A stretch of 64,000 bases of DNA, taken from Lachnospiraceae bacterium. GTDB lineage: Bacteria; Bacillota; Clostridia; Lachnospirales; Lachnospiraceae. The notes beneath the pieces are model-generated. The model was not told the origin of the DNA, searched no databases, and was given only the letters and a program-made list of their open reading frames with translations. Of this stretch, positions 24,746-34,270 are shown one piece after another; the stretch's first letter is position 1, and each line of letters starts with the position of its first letter. The translations under genes and the position numbers were made by a program. Location: contig CAAGQC010000055.1 of NCBI GenBank assembly GCA_900771995.1, forward strand, positions 1 through 64,000, given 5' to 3'.

Positions 24746-25711
24746 TCAATTCCCGTCTGTCAGATTTTCGTCCTGTTTCCCGGAGTTCCTGTCGATCTCC
24801 GTATAATGTTTCTTCCTGCGCTGGATCTTTTTGATCTCCCGGATGCGCCTGCGGTTCTCCCTCGCCAGTTCACTCTTGCTGCTGGCATGATTCACCAGCA
24901 CCCGGTTCACCGGCCGGAAATACCGATTCAGATAGGCCCCGATCAGGATAATATACATACAGAAATACATCCACAGCAGAATGATGACCATGATTGCCAG
25001 ACTTCCGTAGATACTATATCTGTTTCCATAGGACACATACATGGAAAAGCCCCAGGAGAACACGCTCCATACCACGGCCGCAAAACAGGCCCCCGGAACC
25101 TGTTCGGTAAATTTTAACTTTGTATCCGGAATATACGTATAGATCAGCCCAAACAGCAGGATCAGTACCGCCCAGACGAACAGGAAACGGAAGTTCATTA
25201 AAAAGCTTACAAACATCTGTAGCTGCGGGATCCTGTGCAGTGCAATATCCACCAGCTGGTTACCGAACACCATCAGAAACAGAGACAAAATCAGCACCAC
25301 CAGCATGATCAGAGTATAGAAGCTGGCAATAAAACGGATGACAAAATAATTACGTTTCTCATCCACGCCGTTGACTGCATTCAGTCCCCGCATCAGTGCC
25401 ATAACTCCTTTGGCCGCCGACCAGACCATGGCAATCAGCGCCACCGGCAGGATCCCCACGGAGCTCTCATACACATCCACGATCAGGCTCTCCACCATGG
25501 CATCCGCAATATCCGGCGTCACATCCGTCAGCGCCGTGATCAGGTTCTGCTCCGTCACCGGCGTATAAGGGATCACCGCGCAGACCACCATGAGCATCGG
25601 GATGACCGACAAAAACAGGAAGAAGGCTGTGCTGGCCGCGTAGGCACTGATATTCTGTTTTTTCATCTGGCTGGAAAAATCCCTCCAGATGCGGATTATT
25701 GTCCTGAGCAT
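24746..25711 (-). CDS. YihY/BrkB-family membrane protein
   Basis: Polytopic membrane protein of about 320 aa with six hydrophobic helices. It carries family features such as SAYAASTAFFLFLSVIPMLM near the start, a central region with RGLNAVN, and FGLIYTYIPDTKLKFTEQVPGACFAAVVW before the last helices. The C-terminus is a basic cytosolic tail. The family was once annotated as ribonuclease BN in error; its function is not settled. The start at 25711 has GAAGGA upstream and lies inside the SpoIID-domain gene, so the two are coupled. Confidence 0.9.
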   Translation of the reverse strand: MLRTIIRIWRDFSSQMKKQNISAYAASTAFFLFLSVIPMLMVVCAVIPYTPVTEQNLITALTDVTPDIADAMVESLIVDVYESSVGILPVALIAMVWSAAKGVMALMRGLNAVNGVDEKRNYFVIRFIASFYTLIMLVVLILSLFLMVFGNQLVDIALHRIPQLQMFVSFLMNFRFLFVWAVLILLFGLIYTYIPDTKLKFTEQVPGACFAAVVWSVFSWGFSMYVSYGNRYSIYGSLAIMVIILLWMYFCMYIILIGAYLNRYFRPVNRVLVNHASSKSELARENRRRIREIKKIQRRKKHYTEIDRNSGKQDENLTDGN

Positions 25712-27675
25712 ATTTCGCATCCTTCATAGAAAAAGTTAAGGATCTGTTCCGCGCTAAGCCCCTGCAATGCCATGTTTTTGGCACCGTTCTGGCTCATTCC
25801 CACGCCGTGGCCGAATCCGCCGCCGATAATGTTATATCCTACCACATTTTTCTTATCGTGACTAGGTTCTATCACAAAAAAGGCACTGGGAAGAAGGTTC
25901 GGCATGGATACCTCGCTGCCATCCTGTCTTACCACTTTTGCCACCCCATCACAGAGTACTGCTCTGATATTATATTCCGAAATCACCTTAAAAGTTCCTT
26001 TGTCCGTGACAATGACCATTTCATCCGCCACGCCGCCGGGGCCGCGTTTTACAACGGAAATATCATTTACCTTAGAAAAAGTTTTTATATTTTGACTGAT
26101 GTAGTCATCATCCTTCAGGGTCAATATCAGCTTCTCATTTGCTTCATACCGTTTCTTCAGAGTCTCCACCATCCGGTCAATATCGATTTCCTTCACCGTG
26201 TAAGTCCAGCGGTACCACCCTTCCTGCGCCTCATAATCTTCCGCATGCGTCCCGGTGATAAAATCATGGAAAGCATCTTCCTGCTGCAGATCCTCAGCAT
26301 CGGGTTCCCCGGTAATTACGTTACTGCCCGTCGTTACCGTCTCACTCTCCATCCGCGCCAGGCTCTCCGGATTCAGCCGGCTGCTCTTCAGATAATCAAT
26401 GGTCTCTGCCTCCGCCGTCTTCCATACATTCGCGGTGGTTCCCACCCCACAGGAAGTGGAATAATAATAGGTATTCGCCACCTTTCCCGCAGCCGTCAGG
26501 ATCATCTGTCCGTAAGTCTCCTTCACCGCTGTCGTGGCACTGTCAGCTTCCGTGATATTGTTATAGACCTGATAGGATGTGCTGTCGTCCACATGGGCAC
26601 CGTACTGGGGATAACCCGCCCGCAGCATATGTCCATAGGCATAGGTTCTGGCACAGATAGCCTGCGCTTTCAGAGCCTCCAGTGGGTAGGATGCCGGCAT
26701 TTCACTGGGTACCACACTGTAGAGATATTCCTCCAGAGGCAGTTCATTCACCACCGCGATGCCCTCCACCGTCCGCAGCAGTTCTATCTGCCCTCTGTAA
26801 GAAGGTGTCCCCTGGCTCCGGTTCACATTGTTCAGCCGGACTCTGCCCGTCAGCACCGCGGGTACTATATAGATCCGTTCTCCCACGAAATAATCACTGT
26901 CTGCGTCAATGGTGACCTCTTCTCCTCCGGAAAACAATTCTTCCTGCATTTCTTCCCCGCTGCCGTATCGTAACAGGAAATCACTGTCTGCCGTCAACGT
27001 CACTTCTCTGTGTAAATTATCCGCAAAATCCGAAGTCTTAAGCAGTACCCGGATCCGGTCCATCGCTTCCTCTCTGGCCAGCAGGATACCGCAGATCTCG
27101 CCATTCTCTCTGACAAAATCTGCGTCCGCATAGCCGAAGACCAGATCTGCGGTAGTGCACATGGCAAGTTCCCGGTACAGACGGTACCCCTTATAATTCT
27201 CCGCCAGCGGGATCCTGCCTCTGTCTTCGATCTCTATACCGCTTGCATCCGCCGACAGCACTCTTCCGGTAAATATGTCCGTTTTCAGCATAACGGCTGT
27301 CACGAGATCATCCGTAAGTTCCACATCCGCCAGCTGTTCCCGCATCTGCTCCGGTGCCGGCAGAGCGTCTGCTTCCCCCGTCTCTGTATCCAGACAATAA
27401 GTCTCTCTTGCGCCATCACGGAATATGGTAATCTGACCGTTTTGTGCCTCCGTGATCCAGACATTTTTCAGTTCCCGCACCACCGGAATGTGCTGCGGCA
27501 GGTTCTCCTCTGCTCCCGGAGTCCCCGGTTCCTCCCGTCCGCAGCTATGTAACAGATTTATCAGAAGCCAAAAAAGAAGAAATGCCGCACCTAAAACACA
27601 CAGGTATTTCTTCCACTGTATTCTCTGTTCCTTCGAGAGTTTATAATAATTCGCAAACAGCCTGTTTTTCTTCAA
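25696..27675 (-). CDS. SpoIID/LytB-domain protein, membrane-anchored
   Basis: Protein of 659 aa with one N-terminal membrane helix (about 25-45), then roughly 280 extracytosolic residues without a recognised domain, then the SpoIID/LytB domain (about 310-650). Diagnostic segments are LEEYLYSVVPSEMP and LKAQAICARTYAYGHM, and GGGFGHGVGMSQNGAKNMA near the end. SpoIID itself is a peptidoglycan lytic enzyme needed for engulfment; this version is about twice as long as typical SpoIID, so a general cell-wall or spore-related role is inferred, not shown. The start codon appears to be TTG and its ribosome site is close, so the exact start is uncertain. Confidence 0.88.
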   Translation of the reverse strand: MKKNRLFANYYKLSKEQRIQWKKYLCVLGAAFLLFWLLINLLHSCGREEPGTPGAEENLPQHIPVVRELKNVWITEAQNGQITIFRDGARETYCLDTETGEADALPAPEQMREQLADVELTDDLVTAVMLKTDIFTGRVLSADASGIEIEDRGRIPLAENYKGYRLYRELAMCTTADLVFGYADADFVRENGEICGILLAREEAMDRIRVLLKTSDFADNLHREVTLTADSDFLLRYGSGEEMQEELFSGGEEVTIDADSDYFVGERIYIVPAVLTGRVRLNNVNRSQGTPSYRGQIELLRTVEGIAVVNELPLEEYLYSVVPSEMPASYPLEALKAQAICARTYAYGHMLRAGYPQYGAHVDDSTSYQVYNNITEADSATTAVKETYGQMILTAAGKVANTYYYSTSCGVGTTANVWKTAEAETIDYLKSSRLNPESLARMESETVTTGSNVITGEPDAEDLQQEDAFHDFITGTHAEDYEAQEGWYRWTYTVKEIDIDRMVETLKKRYEANEKLILTLKDDDYISQNIKTFSKVNDISVVKRGPGGVADEMVIVTDKGTFKVISEYNIRAVLCDGVAKVVRQDGSEVSMPNLLPSAFFVIEPSHDKKNVVGYNIIGGGFGHGVGMSQNGAKNMALQGLSAEQILNFFYEGCEICSGQ

Positions 27676-27712
27676 ATCCTTCCCCGCCTATTCAGAATCT
27701 GTTTTATGACTT

Positions 27713-27742
27713 TAAAAGAGCAGTCCCAAAGGACTGCTCTCT
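27713..27742 (-). terminator. Intrinsic terminator of the 6S-like RNA
   Basis: AGAGCAGTCC and GGACTGCTCT form a perfect 10-bp stem with a 4-nt loop, followed by TTTT on the minus strand. It ends the small RNA gene and lies about 40 bases before the SpoIID-domain gene. Confidence 0.8.
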
Positions 27743-27944
27743 CTTTTGTATTGTTATCCCCAAAATGCCGCCTCTTACCTTTTGACTCCTAGCAATGCTA
27801 GGTGGGTAACCGCAACCAACCTTTTGCCTTCCCTTCCAATCCTCCTTGCGGAGTGAGGGCTTGACAGCCGCTTGGCAATATAGGAATCCCGTTTAAAGTA
27901 AATGTAGGTTCAAAACTGGTAAGAGTTATCGCACATCTCAGGTT
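27715..27944 (-). ncRNA. ssrS: Probable 6S RNA
   Basis: No protein gene fits this 396-bp gap, but it holds a complete small transcription unit: promoter (TTGTAA, 17, TATAAT), about 230 nt, and a terminator. The RNA folds as one long rod. CTCTTACC and TTTTGA on the 5' side (27910-27925) pair with TCAAAA and GGTAAGAG on the 3' side (27772-27785). Further in are an open central region, a small 3'-side hairpin (CCTAGC-ATT-GCTAGG) and an apical stem capped by CTCC-GCAA-GGAG. This open-bubble rod with a small 3' hairpin is the architecture of 6S RNA, which mimics an open promoter and binds sigma-A RNA polymerase. Identification rests on architecture only. Confidence 0.65.
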
Positions 27945-27950
27945 AAGTAT

Positions 27951-27979
27951 ATTATAGCGAGTTGGGATGTATTTTACAA
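27951..27979 (-). promoter_or_regulatory. Sigma-A promoter of the 6S-like RNA
   Basis: Minus-strand TTGTAA, 17 bases, TATAAT. Confidence 0.7.
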
Positions 27980-28014
27980 CTGTAAATTTTGCCAATTTCA
28001 GGTTATCTTTCAAA

Positions 28015-28045
28015 AAAAGGCTGCCTCCGAAGAGGCAGCCTTCCC
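28015..28045 (-). terminator. Intrinsic terminator of pckA
   Basis: AAGGCTGCCTC pairs with GAGGCAGCCTT over 11 bp around a 4-nt loop, then TTTTTTT on the minus strand. Confidence 0.9.
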
Positions 28046-28071
28046 TATTTGCATTTGTCTGTAAAGTAAGA

Positions 28072-29676
28072 TTACAGCTGAGGACCAGCAGCAACCAGAG
28101 CCTTACCAGCATCATTTCCTTCATATTTAGCGAAGTTCTTGATGAATCTCTGAGCCAGATCCTTTGCCTTCTCTTCCCACTGGGAAGGATCAGCGTAGGT
28201 ATCTCTGGGATCCAGAATACCGGTGTCAACACCAGTCAGCTCGGTAGGAACTTCAAAATCGAAGTAAGGGATCTTCTTGGTAGGAGCGGTCTTGATAGCG
28301 CCATCCAGGATAGCATCGATGATGCCACGGGTATCCTTAATGGAGATACGCTTGCCGGTTCCGTTCCATCCGGTGTTAACCAGGTATGCCTTAGCACCGT
28401 TCTTCTCCATCTTCTTAACCAGCTCTTCTGCATACTTGGTAGGATGCAGCTCCAGGAATGCCTGGCCGAAGCAAGCAGAGAAGGTAGGGGTAGGCTCGGT
28501 AATACCACGCTCGGTACCAGCTAACTTAGCTGTGAAACCGGACAGGAAGTAGTACTGGGTCTGCTCCGGAGTCAGAATAGATACGGGAGGCAGTACGCCG
28601 AATGCATCAGCAGACAGGAAGATTACGTTCTTTGCTGCAGGTGCGGAAGAAATAGGACGTACGATATTCTGAATATGGTTGATAGGATAAGATACACGAG
28701 TATTCTCGGTTACGCTCTTATCGTTGAAATCAATCTTGCCGTTAGCATCAACGGTTACGTTCTCAAGCAGAGCATCTCTCTTGATTGCGTTGTAGATGTC
28801 GGGCTCGGAATCTTTGTCCAGGTTGATAACCTTAGCGTAGCATCCACCTTCGAAGTTGAATACACCGTTGTCATCCCAGCCGTGCTCGTCATCACCGATC
28901 AGCAGACGCTTAGGATCGGTAGACAGGGTGGTCTTACCGGTTCCGGACAGACCGAAGAAAATTGCGGTATTCTCACCGTTCATATCGGTGTTTGCGGAGC
29001 AGTGCATGGAAGCAATACCCTTCAGAGGCAGGTAGTAGTTCATCATGGAGAACATACCCTTCTTCATTTCTCCGCCGTACCATGTGTTAACGATAACCTG
29101 CTCGCGGCTGGTGATATTGAAAGCTACACAGGTCTCAGAATTCAGACCCAGCTCCTTGTAATTCTCAACCTTAGCCTTGGATGCGTTGTAAACTACGAAA
29201 TCGGGCTCGAAGTTCTTCAGCTCTTCCTCGGTGGGTTTGATGAACATGTTGGTTACGAAATGAGCCTGCCAAGCTACCTCAACGATGAAACGGATAGCCA
29301 TACGGGTGTCCTTGTTAGCGCCGCAGAATGCATCTACAACGAACAGTCTCTTGTTGGACAGCTCCTTCTTAGCGATATCCTTTACAGCAGCCCATGCTTC
29401 CTGAGACATACGATGGTTGTCGTTCTTGTACTCATCAGAGGTCCACCATACAGTGTCCTTGGAGTTCTCATCCTCAACGATGAACTTATCTTTGGGAGAA
29501 CGTCCTGTATATATACCGGTCATAACGTTTACCGCACCGAGTTCAGTCTCCTGACCTTTCTCGTAGCCTTCCAGTTCAGGCTTCATCTCTTCTTTGAATA
29601 ACTCTTCATAAGAAGGATTGTAAACGATTTCTGTGGTTCCGGTGATGCCGTACTTGCTTAAATTGATCTCTGCCAT
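28072..29676 (-). CDS. pckA: Phosphoenolpyruvate carboxykinase (ATP)
   Basis: Reversible conversion of oxaloacetate and ATP to PEP, CO2 and ADP; cytosolic, 534 aa, the usual length for the ATP-dependent family. Motifs: GRSPKDKFIV (substrate-binding Arg, about 60), the WYGGEMKKGMF region with catalytic Lys, GLSGTGKTTLS (phosphate loop, about 245), and IGDDEHGWD (metal site). It has its own promoter and terminator. In fermenting anaerobes it often runs in the carboxylating direction to make oxaloacetate, which would feed the decarboxylase operon at 50-55 kb and the citrate synthase at 2-3.5 kb (inference). Confidence 0.98.
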   Translation of the reverse strand: MAEINLSKYGITGTTEIVYNPSYEELFKEEMKPELEGYEKGQETELGAVNVMTGIYTGRSPKDKFIVEDENSKDTVWWTSDEYKNDNHRMSQEAWAAVKDIAKKELSNKRLFVVDAFCGANKDTRMAIRFIVEVAWQAHFVTNMFIKPTEEELKNFEPDFVVYNASKAKVENYKELGLNSETCVAFNITSREQVIVNTWYGGEMKKGMFSMMNYYLPLKGIASMHCSANTDMNGENTAIFFGLSGTGKTTLSTDPKRLLIGDDEHGWDDNGVFNFEGGCYAKVINLDKDSEPDIYNAIKRDALLENVTVDANGKIDFNDKSVTENTRVSYPINHIQNIVRPISSAPAAKNVIFLSADAFGVLPPVSILTPEQTQYYFLSGFTAKLAGTERGITEPTPTFSACFGQAFLELHPTKYAEELVKKMEKNGAKAYLVNTGWNGTGKRISIKDTRGIIDAILDGAIKTAPTKKIPYFDFEVPTELTGVDTGILDPRDTYADPSQWEEKAKDLAQRFIKNFAKYEGNDAGKALVAAGPQL

Positions 29677-29737
29677 CTTACATTAACCTCTTTCCTTTAA
29701 ATTTATGTGTGTCTTTATCTTCTGCCACATCGTCTGT

Positions 29738-29766
29738 ATTATCTCAAAACCCAGTAAAAAAGTCAA
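29738..29766 (-). promoter_or_regulatory. Sigma-A promoter of pckA
   Basis: Minus-strand TTGACT, 17 bases, GATAAT, about 60 bases before the start codon. Confidence 0.7.
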
Positions 29767-29804
29767 GAAAGCGTTAAAAATTTTATACCGATTTTATAAT
29801 CTCT

Positions 29805-31604
29805 TTACTTTACCCCGGTTTCCGCCGCCAGCCACTCTTTTTCTTCCTCATTCAGATAGGGAGAAATCTTCTCGTAGACGGTCTTCTGATACTCCTGCAG
29901 ATACTTTTTCTGGGTATCGTTCAGGTACTTTTCGTCAATGGCTTCTCTGTCGATGGGCACCCAGGTCAGGGTCTCGAAATGCATGAACTGACCGTACTCG
30001 TTCTTCACATCATTTCTGGCTACCATCACGTTCTCGATCCGGATACCGTGACTGCCCTGAATGTAGATGCCGGGCTCGTTGGTGATGTCCATGCCGTCCT
30101 CGAACACTGCTTCCACCATATTACCGGTGAATCTCCAACGCATGTTCTGGGGACCTTCGTGCACATTCAGAATATAGCCTACGCCGTGTCCGGTTCCGCA
30201 CTGGTAATCAATATCCATATCCCAGATGGGCTGTCTTGCCAGAATGTCCAGATTCCGTCCGGTACAGCCGTAGAGCCAGTGGGCGTGGGTCAGCTGCATC
30301 ACTGCCGCCGCTACCATGGTATAATGCTTTCTGATCTCCTCGGAGATGGGGCCTAATACGATGGTTCTGGTCACATCGGTAGTACCGCCCAGATACTGTC
30401 CGCCGGAATCTACCAGAAGCATTCCTTCCGGCTGAAGCGTTGCGCAGTTCTCCGGAGTGGCCTCATAATGCATCATGGCTGCGTTGGACTTGTAGCCTGC
30501 TATGGTGGGGAAGGACAGATCCAGGAATTCCGGAATCTCTCTTCTCTTCTGTTCCAGATAGTCTGCCGCGGTCACTTCGGTGATCGTCTCTTTGCCTACA
30601 TGGGTCTTTAACCAGTAGATGAACTTTGTTACCGCCACGCTGTCTTTTAAATAAATCTCCTGCATTCTTGCCAGTTCCACCGGATTCTTGATGGCCTTTA
30701 ACAGTTCGGTGGGGTTCTTGCTCTCTACTAACTTCTGATTCTTCTGCAGAGTCTTATATAAAGTATAGCTGCAATATCGGTTGTCCACGAGAATGGCATT
30801 GCCTGCGGGAAGTGCCTTCAGGAAATCCACGACGGTACCGTATTCCTTCACCTCAATATGATGGGCTGCCAGATACTCCGTCACCTGTGCATCCAGTGCC
30901 TTCTGCTGGATAAATAATGTTGCATTGCTCTCCGTAATGTAGGCATAGGACATGGCCACCGGATTGCATTCCACGTCACAGCCACGGATATTGAAGAGCC
31001 ACATCAGATCGTCCAGTTTGGTCAGAAGCAGTGCATTGGCTCCGTCCTTCGCCATCTTTTCTCTGGTCTCTGCAAGTTTTTCTTCTACGCTCTTACCGGC
31101 AATCTTTTCGTCCAGCACGGTAACTTTCCCGGCGGGGAAATCCGGTCTGTCCATCCAGATGCTCTCTGCCAGATCCTTCTCATAAGCGATGCGGATCTGC
31201 TTCTTTTCCAGCACCTTTTCGTATTTTCTGCCGTCCATGGCAGCGATGACTCTGCCGTCGAAGCCCAGGGTCTGTCCCTGCTGCATGTTCTGCTCCAGGA
31301 ACTCCTCGATGGTGGGGACCCCTTCCTGTAACATACGGAACAGTTCTACGCCGGTTCCTTCCAGTTCTGCTTCTGCCTGGATAAAATATCTGCCGTCAGT
31401 CCACAGTCCGGCGCCGTCCTTCCATACTAACAGCGTACCGTTGGAACCGGTGAAATTGCTGAAATATTCTCTTACCTTAAAATAATCGTTTACATATTCG
31501 GAATTATGAAAATCCGCGGTGGGCATCATATAGAAATCAATGCCTTCCTCCTGCATCTTCTTCCGCAGAAGAGCAAGTCTGTCCTGAATCACTTTGTTTT
31601 CCAT
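29805..31604 (-). CDS. M24-family Xaa-Pro aminopeptidase (three-domain type)
   Basis: Aminopeptidase P-like enzyme removing an N-terminal residue before proline; cytosolic, 599 aa. The length fits the large form with two N-terminal creatinase-like domains (about 1-310) and a C-terminal pita-bread metallopeptidase domain. Visible metal-site segments include LLVDSGGQYLGGTTDVTRT (two Asp), GTGHGVGYILNVHEGP (His) and TNEPGIYI (Glu), with a final Glu in GIRIENVM. GGAG precedes the ATG. It probably contributes to peptide use together with the M18 enzyme. Confidence 0.95.
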   Translation of the reverse strand: MENKVIQDRLALLRKKMQEEGIDFYMMPTADFHNSEYVNDYFKVREYFSNFTGSNGTLLVWKDGAGLWTDGRYFIQAEAELEGTGVELFRMLQEGVPTIEEFLEQNMQQGQTLGFDGRVIAAMDGRKYEKVLEKKQIRIAYEKDLAESIWMDRPDFPAGKVTVLDEKIAGKSVEEKLAETREKMAKDGANALLLTKLDDLMWLFNIRGCDVECNPVAMSYAYITESNATLFIQQKALDAQVTEYLAAHHIEVKEYGTVVDFLKALPAGNAILVDNRYCSYTLYKTLQKNQKLVESKNPTELLKAIKNPVELARMQEIYLKDSVAVTKFIYWLKTHVGKETITEVTAADYLEQKRREIPEFLDLSFPTIAGYKSNAAMMHYEATPENCATLQPEGMLLVDSGGQYLGGTTDVTRTIVLGPISEEIRKHYTMVAAAVMQLTHAHWLYGCTGRNLDILARQPIWDMDIDYQCGTGHGVGYILNVHEGPQNMRWRFTGNMVEAVFEDGMDITNEPGIYIQGSHGIRIENVMVARNDVKNEYGQFMHFETLTWVPIDREAIDEKYLNDTQKKYLQEYQKTVYEKISPYLNEEEKEWLAAETGVK

Positions 31605-31761
31605 GTTATCTCCATTCTGTATATCTATATACCAATTCTGTTGCAGGATGTGTCAAATCATATCCTGGCCTGGGCTTATCCCCCGTTAACCGTTTGGCTG
31701 TTTTACCGTTTGGACTTTTCACTGCTACCGCCTGACGGCAACTTCCGGCCGGTACGGGGAA

Positions 31762-32427
31762 TCAATATCCTTCCGTGGTTTCTCCCTTGCAGAGTCCTAC
31801 GGCTCTGGAAGTGCCGATTCTCTCACAGCCAAGGCCTAAGAACATTTCCAGGTCTTCCATGCTGGATACGCCGCCGGCCGCCTTGATCTTCACCTTGGGG
31901 CCGATGTATTTTTGGAACAGTTCCACGTCTTCCTTCGTGGCACCGCCGGTTCCGAAGCCGGTGGAAGTCTTGATAAAGTCCGCTCCGGCATTGGTCACTA
32001 CCTTACACATGGCGATCTTCTCTTCTTCCGTCAGATAGCAGGTCTCGATGATGACCTTGAGGATATGGTCTCCACACTCTTTTTTCAGGGTACGGATCTC
32101 TTTCTCCACCTTGTCAAACAGGCCGTTTTTCACATCGCTGATATTGACTACCATATCAATCTCGTTGCAGCCGTCCTCCAGTGCCTTGCGCACCTCGGCC
32201 ACCTTGGCTTCCGTCACGCTGTAGCCTAAGGGGAATCCCACTACAGTGCAGATATTGATTTTGTCTCCGTAGGTGTCATGGATTCTTTTGATATAGCAGG
32301 GAGGCACACATACACTGGCGGTATGATACTGGATGGCCTCGTCACATAATTTTTGGATATCCTCCCAGGTGGCAAAGGCCTTCAGCTGGGTATGATCCAC
32401 TTTTCCAAGCATTTCTTTTGCTGTCAT
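31762..32427 (-). CDS. deoC: Deoxyribose-phosphate aldolase
   Basis: Class I aldolase cleaving 2-deoxyribose 5-phosphate to glyceraldehyde 3-phosphate and acetaldehyde in nucleoside salvage; cytosolic, 221 aa, normal size. It shows the TIM-barrel pattern with EIDMVVNI (Asp), KVIIETCYL (where a catalytic Lys lies at the strand), DFIKTSTGFG with the Schiff-base Lys, and KAAGGV with the second active Lys. AAGGAG lies before the ATG. It has its own promoter at 32483-32511; no other deo gene is nearby. Confidence 0.96.
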   Translation of the reverse strand: MTAKEMLGKVDHTQLKAFATWEDIQKLCDEAIQYHTASVCVPPCYIKRIHDTYGDKINICTVVGFPLGYSVTEAKVAEVRKALEDGCNEIDMVVNISDVKNGLFDKVEKEIRTLKKECGDHILKVIIETCYLTEEEKIAMCKVVTNAGADFIKTSTGFGTGGATKEDVELFQKYIGPKVKIKAAGGVSSMEDLEMFLGLGCERIGTSRAVGLCKGETTEGY

Positions 32428-32482
32428 GTTGTTCTCCTTCTGGTATCTATTTTCATGTTGTTACTTTCCGCTAACCCTACCT

Positions 32483-32511
32483 ATTATAGCAAAGAACCCA
32501 CATAAGATAAA
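32483..32511 (-). promoter_or_regulatory. Sigma-A promoter of deoC
   Basis: Minus-strand TTTATC, 17 bases, TATAAT. The -10 box is perfect and the -35 box poor, so an activator is possible. Confidence 0.5.
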
Positions 32512-32594
32512 GGGCAAAGTTTATCGCCCGTGCCTGTTTTAAAGCAAATCATAGGCACAGGGATGTCTATTTCCTTGGTCTATGCCCTTTTCAA

Positions 32595-32641
32595 AACAAA
32601 GTGAGGGCACAGCCGACTGGATTTGTCAGTGCTGTGCCCTT
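32595..32641 (-). terminator. Intrinsic terminator of thrC
   Basis: GGGCACAGC and GCTGTGCCC form the outer stem and ACTG/CAGT an inner stem; TTTGTTTTG follows on the minus strand. A second hairpin without a T-run (GTGCC.../...GGCAC) lies at about 32529-32565. Confidence 0.75.
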
Positions 32642-32677
32642 CTTTCAAAATGACATCTATTTTATTTAAATTCTCGA

Positions 32678-34165
32678 TTACATTCCCAGAAAACTCTTCA
32701 CGGTATCTTTCATCTTGTCCACATCGCACTGGGTGTCATGCAGCACCGGTGCGGTACGGATCTCTTCAATGGCATTGGGTACTTTCACCTTCGCGATCTT
32801 CGACAGTTCATCTACCAGTTCAAAATCACCCATGGCATCATACTTGGTATCAATGGCATCCATAACACTTCTGGTGAACTTGAAGGGGCTTGCGGTGGAG
32901 GCGATGACAGTAGTCTTGTGATCTCCGGTCTCAGCCACATACTTGCCATACACAGCGGAAGCTACAGCGGTGTGGGTATCGATCACATAGCCGCACTTCT
33001 CATACAGACGACGGATTTCTGCAGCGGTCTCTGCCTCACTGGCAAAGTTGCCGTAGAAGTCAGCCAGCTGCGCCTTCATCTCATCGGTGATCTCGTATTT
33101 ACCGTTGCCCGACAGGGCATTCATCAGTTCACGATTCTTGTCCGCATCGTTGCCTGCGATACGGTAGATCAGACGCTCCAGATTGCTGGAAATCAGGATA
33201 TCCATGGAAGGTGAGGTGGTCAGTACGAATTCTCTGTTGCGGTCATAGGTGCCGGTGCGGAAGAAATCATACAGTACCTTATTGTCATTGGAAGCACAGA
33301 TCAGCTTGTCGATGGGCAGTCCCATATTCTTTGCATAAAACGCTGCCAGAATATTACCGAAGTTACCGGTGGGAACCACCACATTGATCTTCTCGCCCTC
33401 TGTGATCTTACCATCTTTTAATAACTGTGCATAAGCATAGACATAATAACAGATCTGAGGCACCAGACGTCCGATGTTAATGGAATTGGCCGAGGAGAAC
33501 TGGAAGCCCTTTTCATCCATTTCCTTTGCCAGTTCTTTGTCGGAGAATATCTTCTTCACGCCGGTCTGGGCATCATCGAAATTGCCGTGAATACCTACCA
33601 CGAAAGTATTGACTCCCTTCTGGGTCACCATCTGCTTCTCCTGAATGGGGCTGACACCGTTCTTCGGATAAAATACGATGATACGGGTACCCTTGACATC
33701 TGCAAAGCCTGCCAGAGCGGCCTTACCGGTATCGCCGGAAGTCGCGGTCAGGATCACGATTTCATTCTTAATGTTATTCTTGCGGGCGGAAGTGATCATC
33801 AGGTGAGGCAGAATGGAAAGTGCCATATCCTTGAACGCAATGGTGGAACCATGGAACAGTTCCAGATAATAAGCATCATCCGCCTGTACCAGAGGAGCGA
33901 TCTTTTCGGTATCAAACTTGGAATCATAAGCATTGTTGATACAGTTCTTAAGTTCTTCCTCGGTAAAGTCTGTCAGGAATAATTTCATAACTTCATAAGC
34001 CACCTGCTGATAGCTCATCTGAGCCAGTTCTGCAAGACTCTTGTCCAGTGTGGGAATATGATCCGGTACGAACAGTCCTCCGTCATCGGATAATCCCTTC
34101 AGGATTGCCTGGGATGCGGTTACAGGTTCGCTGTTGCTGCGTGTGCTGCGATAAATTACTTCCAT
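32678..34165 (-). CDS. thrC: Threonine synthase
   Basis: PLP enzyme converting O-phosphohomoserine to threonine; cytosolic, 495 aa, of the longer yeast-like/class II size. Motifs: N-terminal STRSNSEPVTASQAILKGLSDDGGLFVP, the PLP Lys in GSTIAFKDMALS (about 110-120), TSGDTGKAALAG, and VPTGNFGNILAAFYAK, which binds the cofactor phosphate. GGAGGAG precedes the ATG. The promoter lies about 75 bases upstream; no leader peptide or attenuator for threonine control is visible in the short leader, only a small GC-rich hairpin at about 34199-34215. Confidence 0.97.
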   Translation of the reverse strand: MEVIYRSTRSNSEPVTASQAILKGLSDDGGLFVPDHIPTLDKSLAELAQMSYQQVAYEVMKLFLTDFTEEELKNCINNAYDSKFDTEKIAPLVQADDAYYLELFHGSTIAFKDMALSILPHLMITSARKNNIKNEIVILTATSGDTGKAALAGFADVKGTRIIVFYPKNGVSPIQEKQMVTQKGVNTFVVGIHGNFDDAQTGVKKIFSDKELAKEMDEKGFQFSSANSINIGRLVPQICYYVYAYAQLLKDGKITEGEKINVVVPTGNFGNILAAFYAKNMGLPIDKLICASNDNKVLYDFFRTGTYDRNREFVLTTSPSMDILISSNLERLIYRIAGNDADKNRELMNALSGNGKYEITDEMKAQLADFYGNFASEAETAAEIRRLYEKCGYVIDTHTAVASAVYGKYVAETGDHKTTVIASTASPFKFTRSVMDAIDTKYDAMGDFELVDELSKIAKVKVPNAIEEIRTAPVLHDTQCDVDKMKDTVKSFLGM

Positions 34166-34235
34166 TTCCTCTCCTCCGTGTCTATGTATAGGAATCTACA
34201 CCGGGCTGCCCGGGTATCCATCTATATTTTCACAA

Positions 34236-34264
34236 AGTATAGCATACTTTAAACACTGTTGCAA
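34236..34264 (-). promoter_or_regulatory. Sigma-A promoter of thrC
   Basis: Minus-strand TTGCAA, 17 bases, TATACT, just after the stop of the SleB-like gene. Confidence 0.65.
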
Positions 34265-34270
34265 GGTGAA

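Noticed and set aside
27798..28232. Minus-strand ORF across the 6S-like region and the pckA end
   Set aside because: It covers a structured RNA gene with its own promoter and terminator and overlaps pckA in another frame; the protein has no family features.
34166..34270. Threonine attenuator or leader peptide before thrC
   Set aside because: The leader is short, with no ORF rich in Thr/Ile codons and no alternative terminator pair; only a small GC hairpin is seen.
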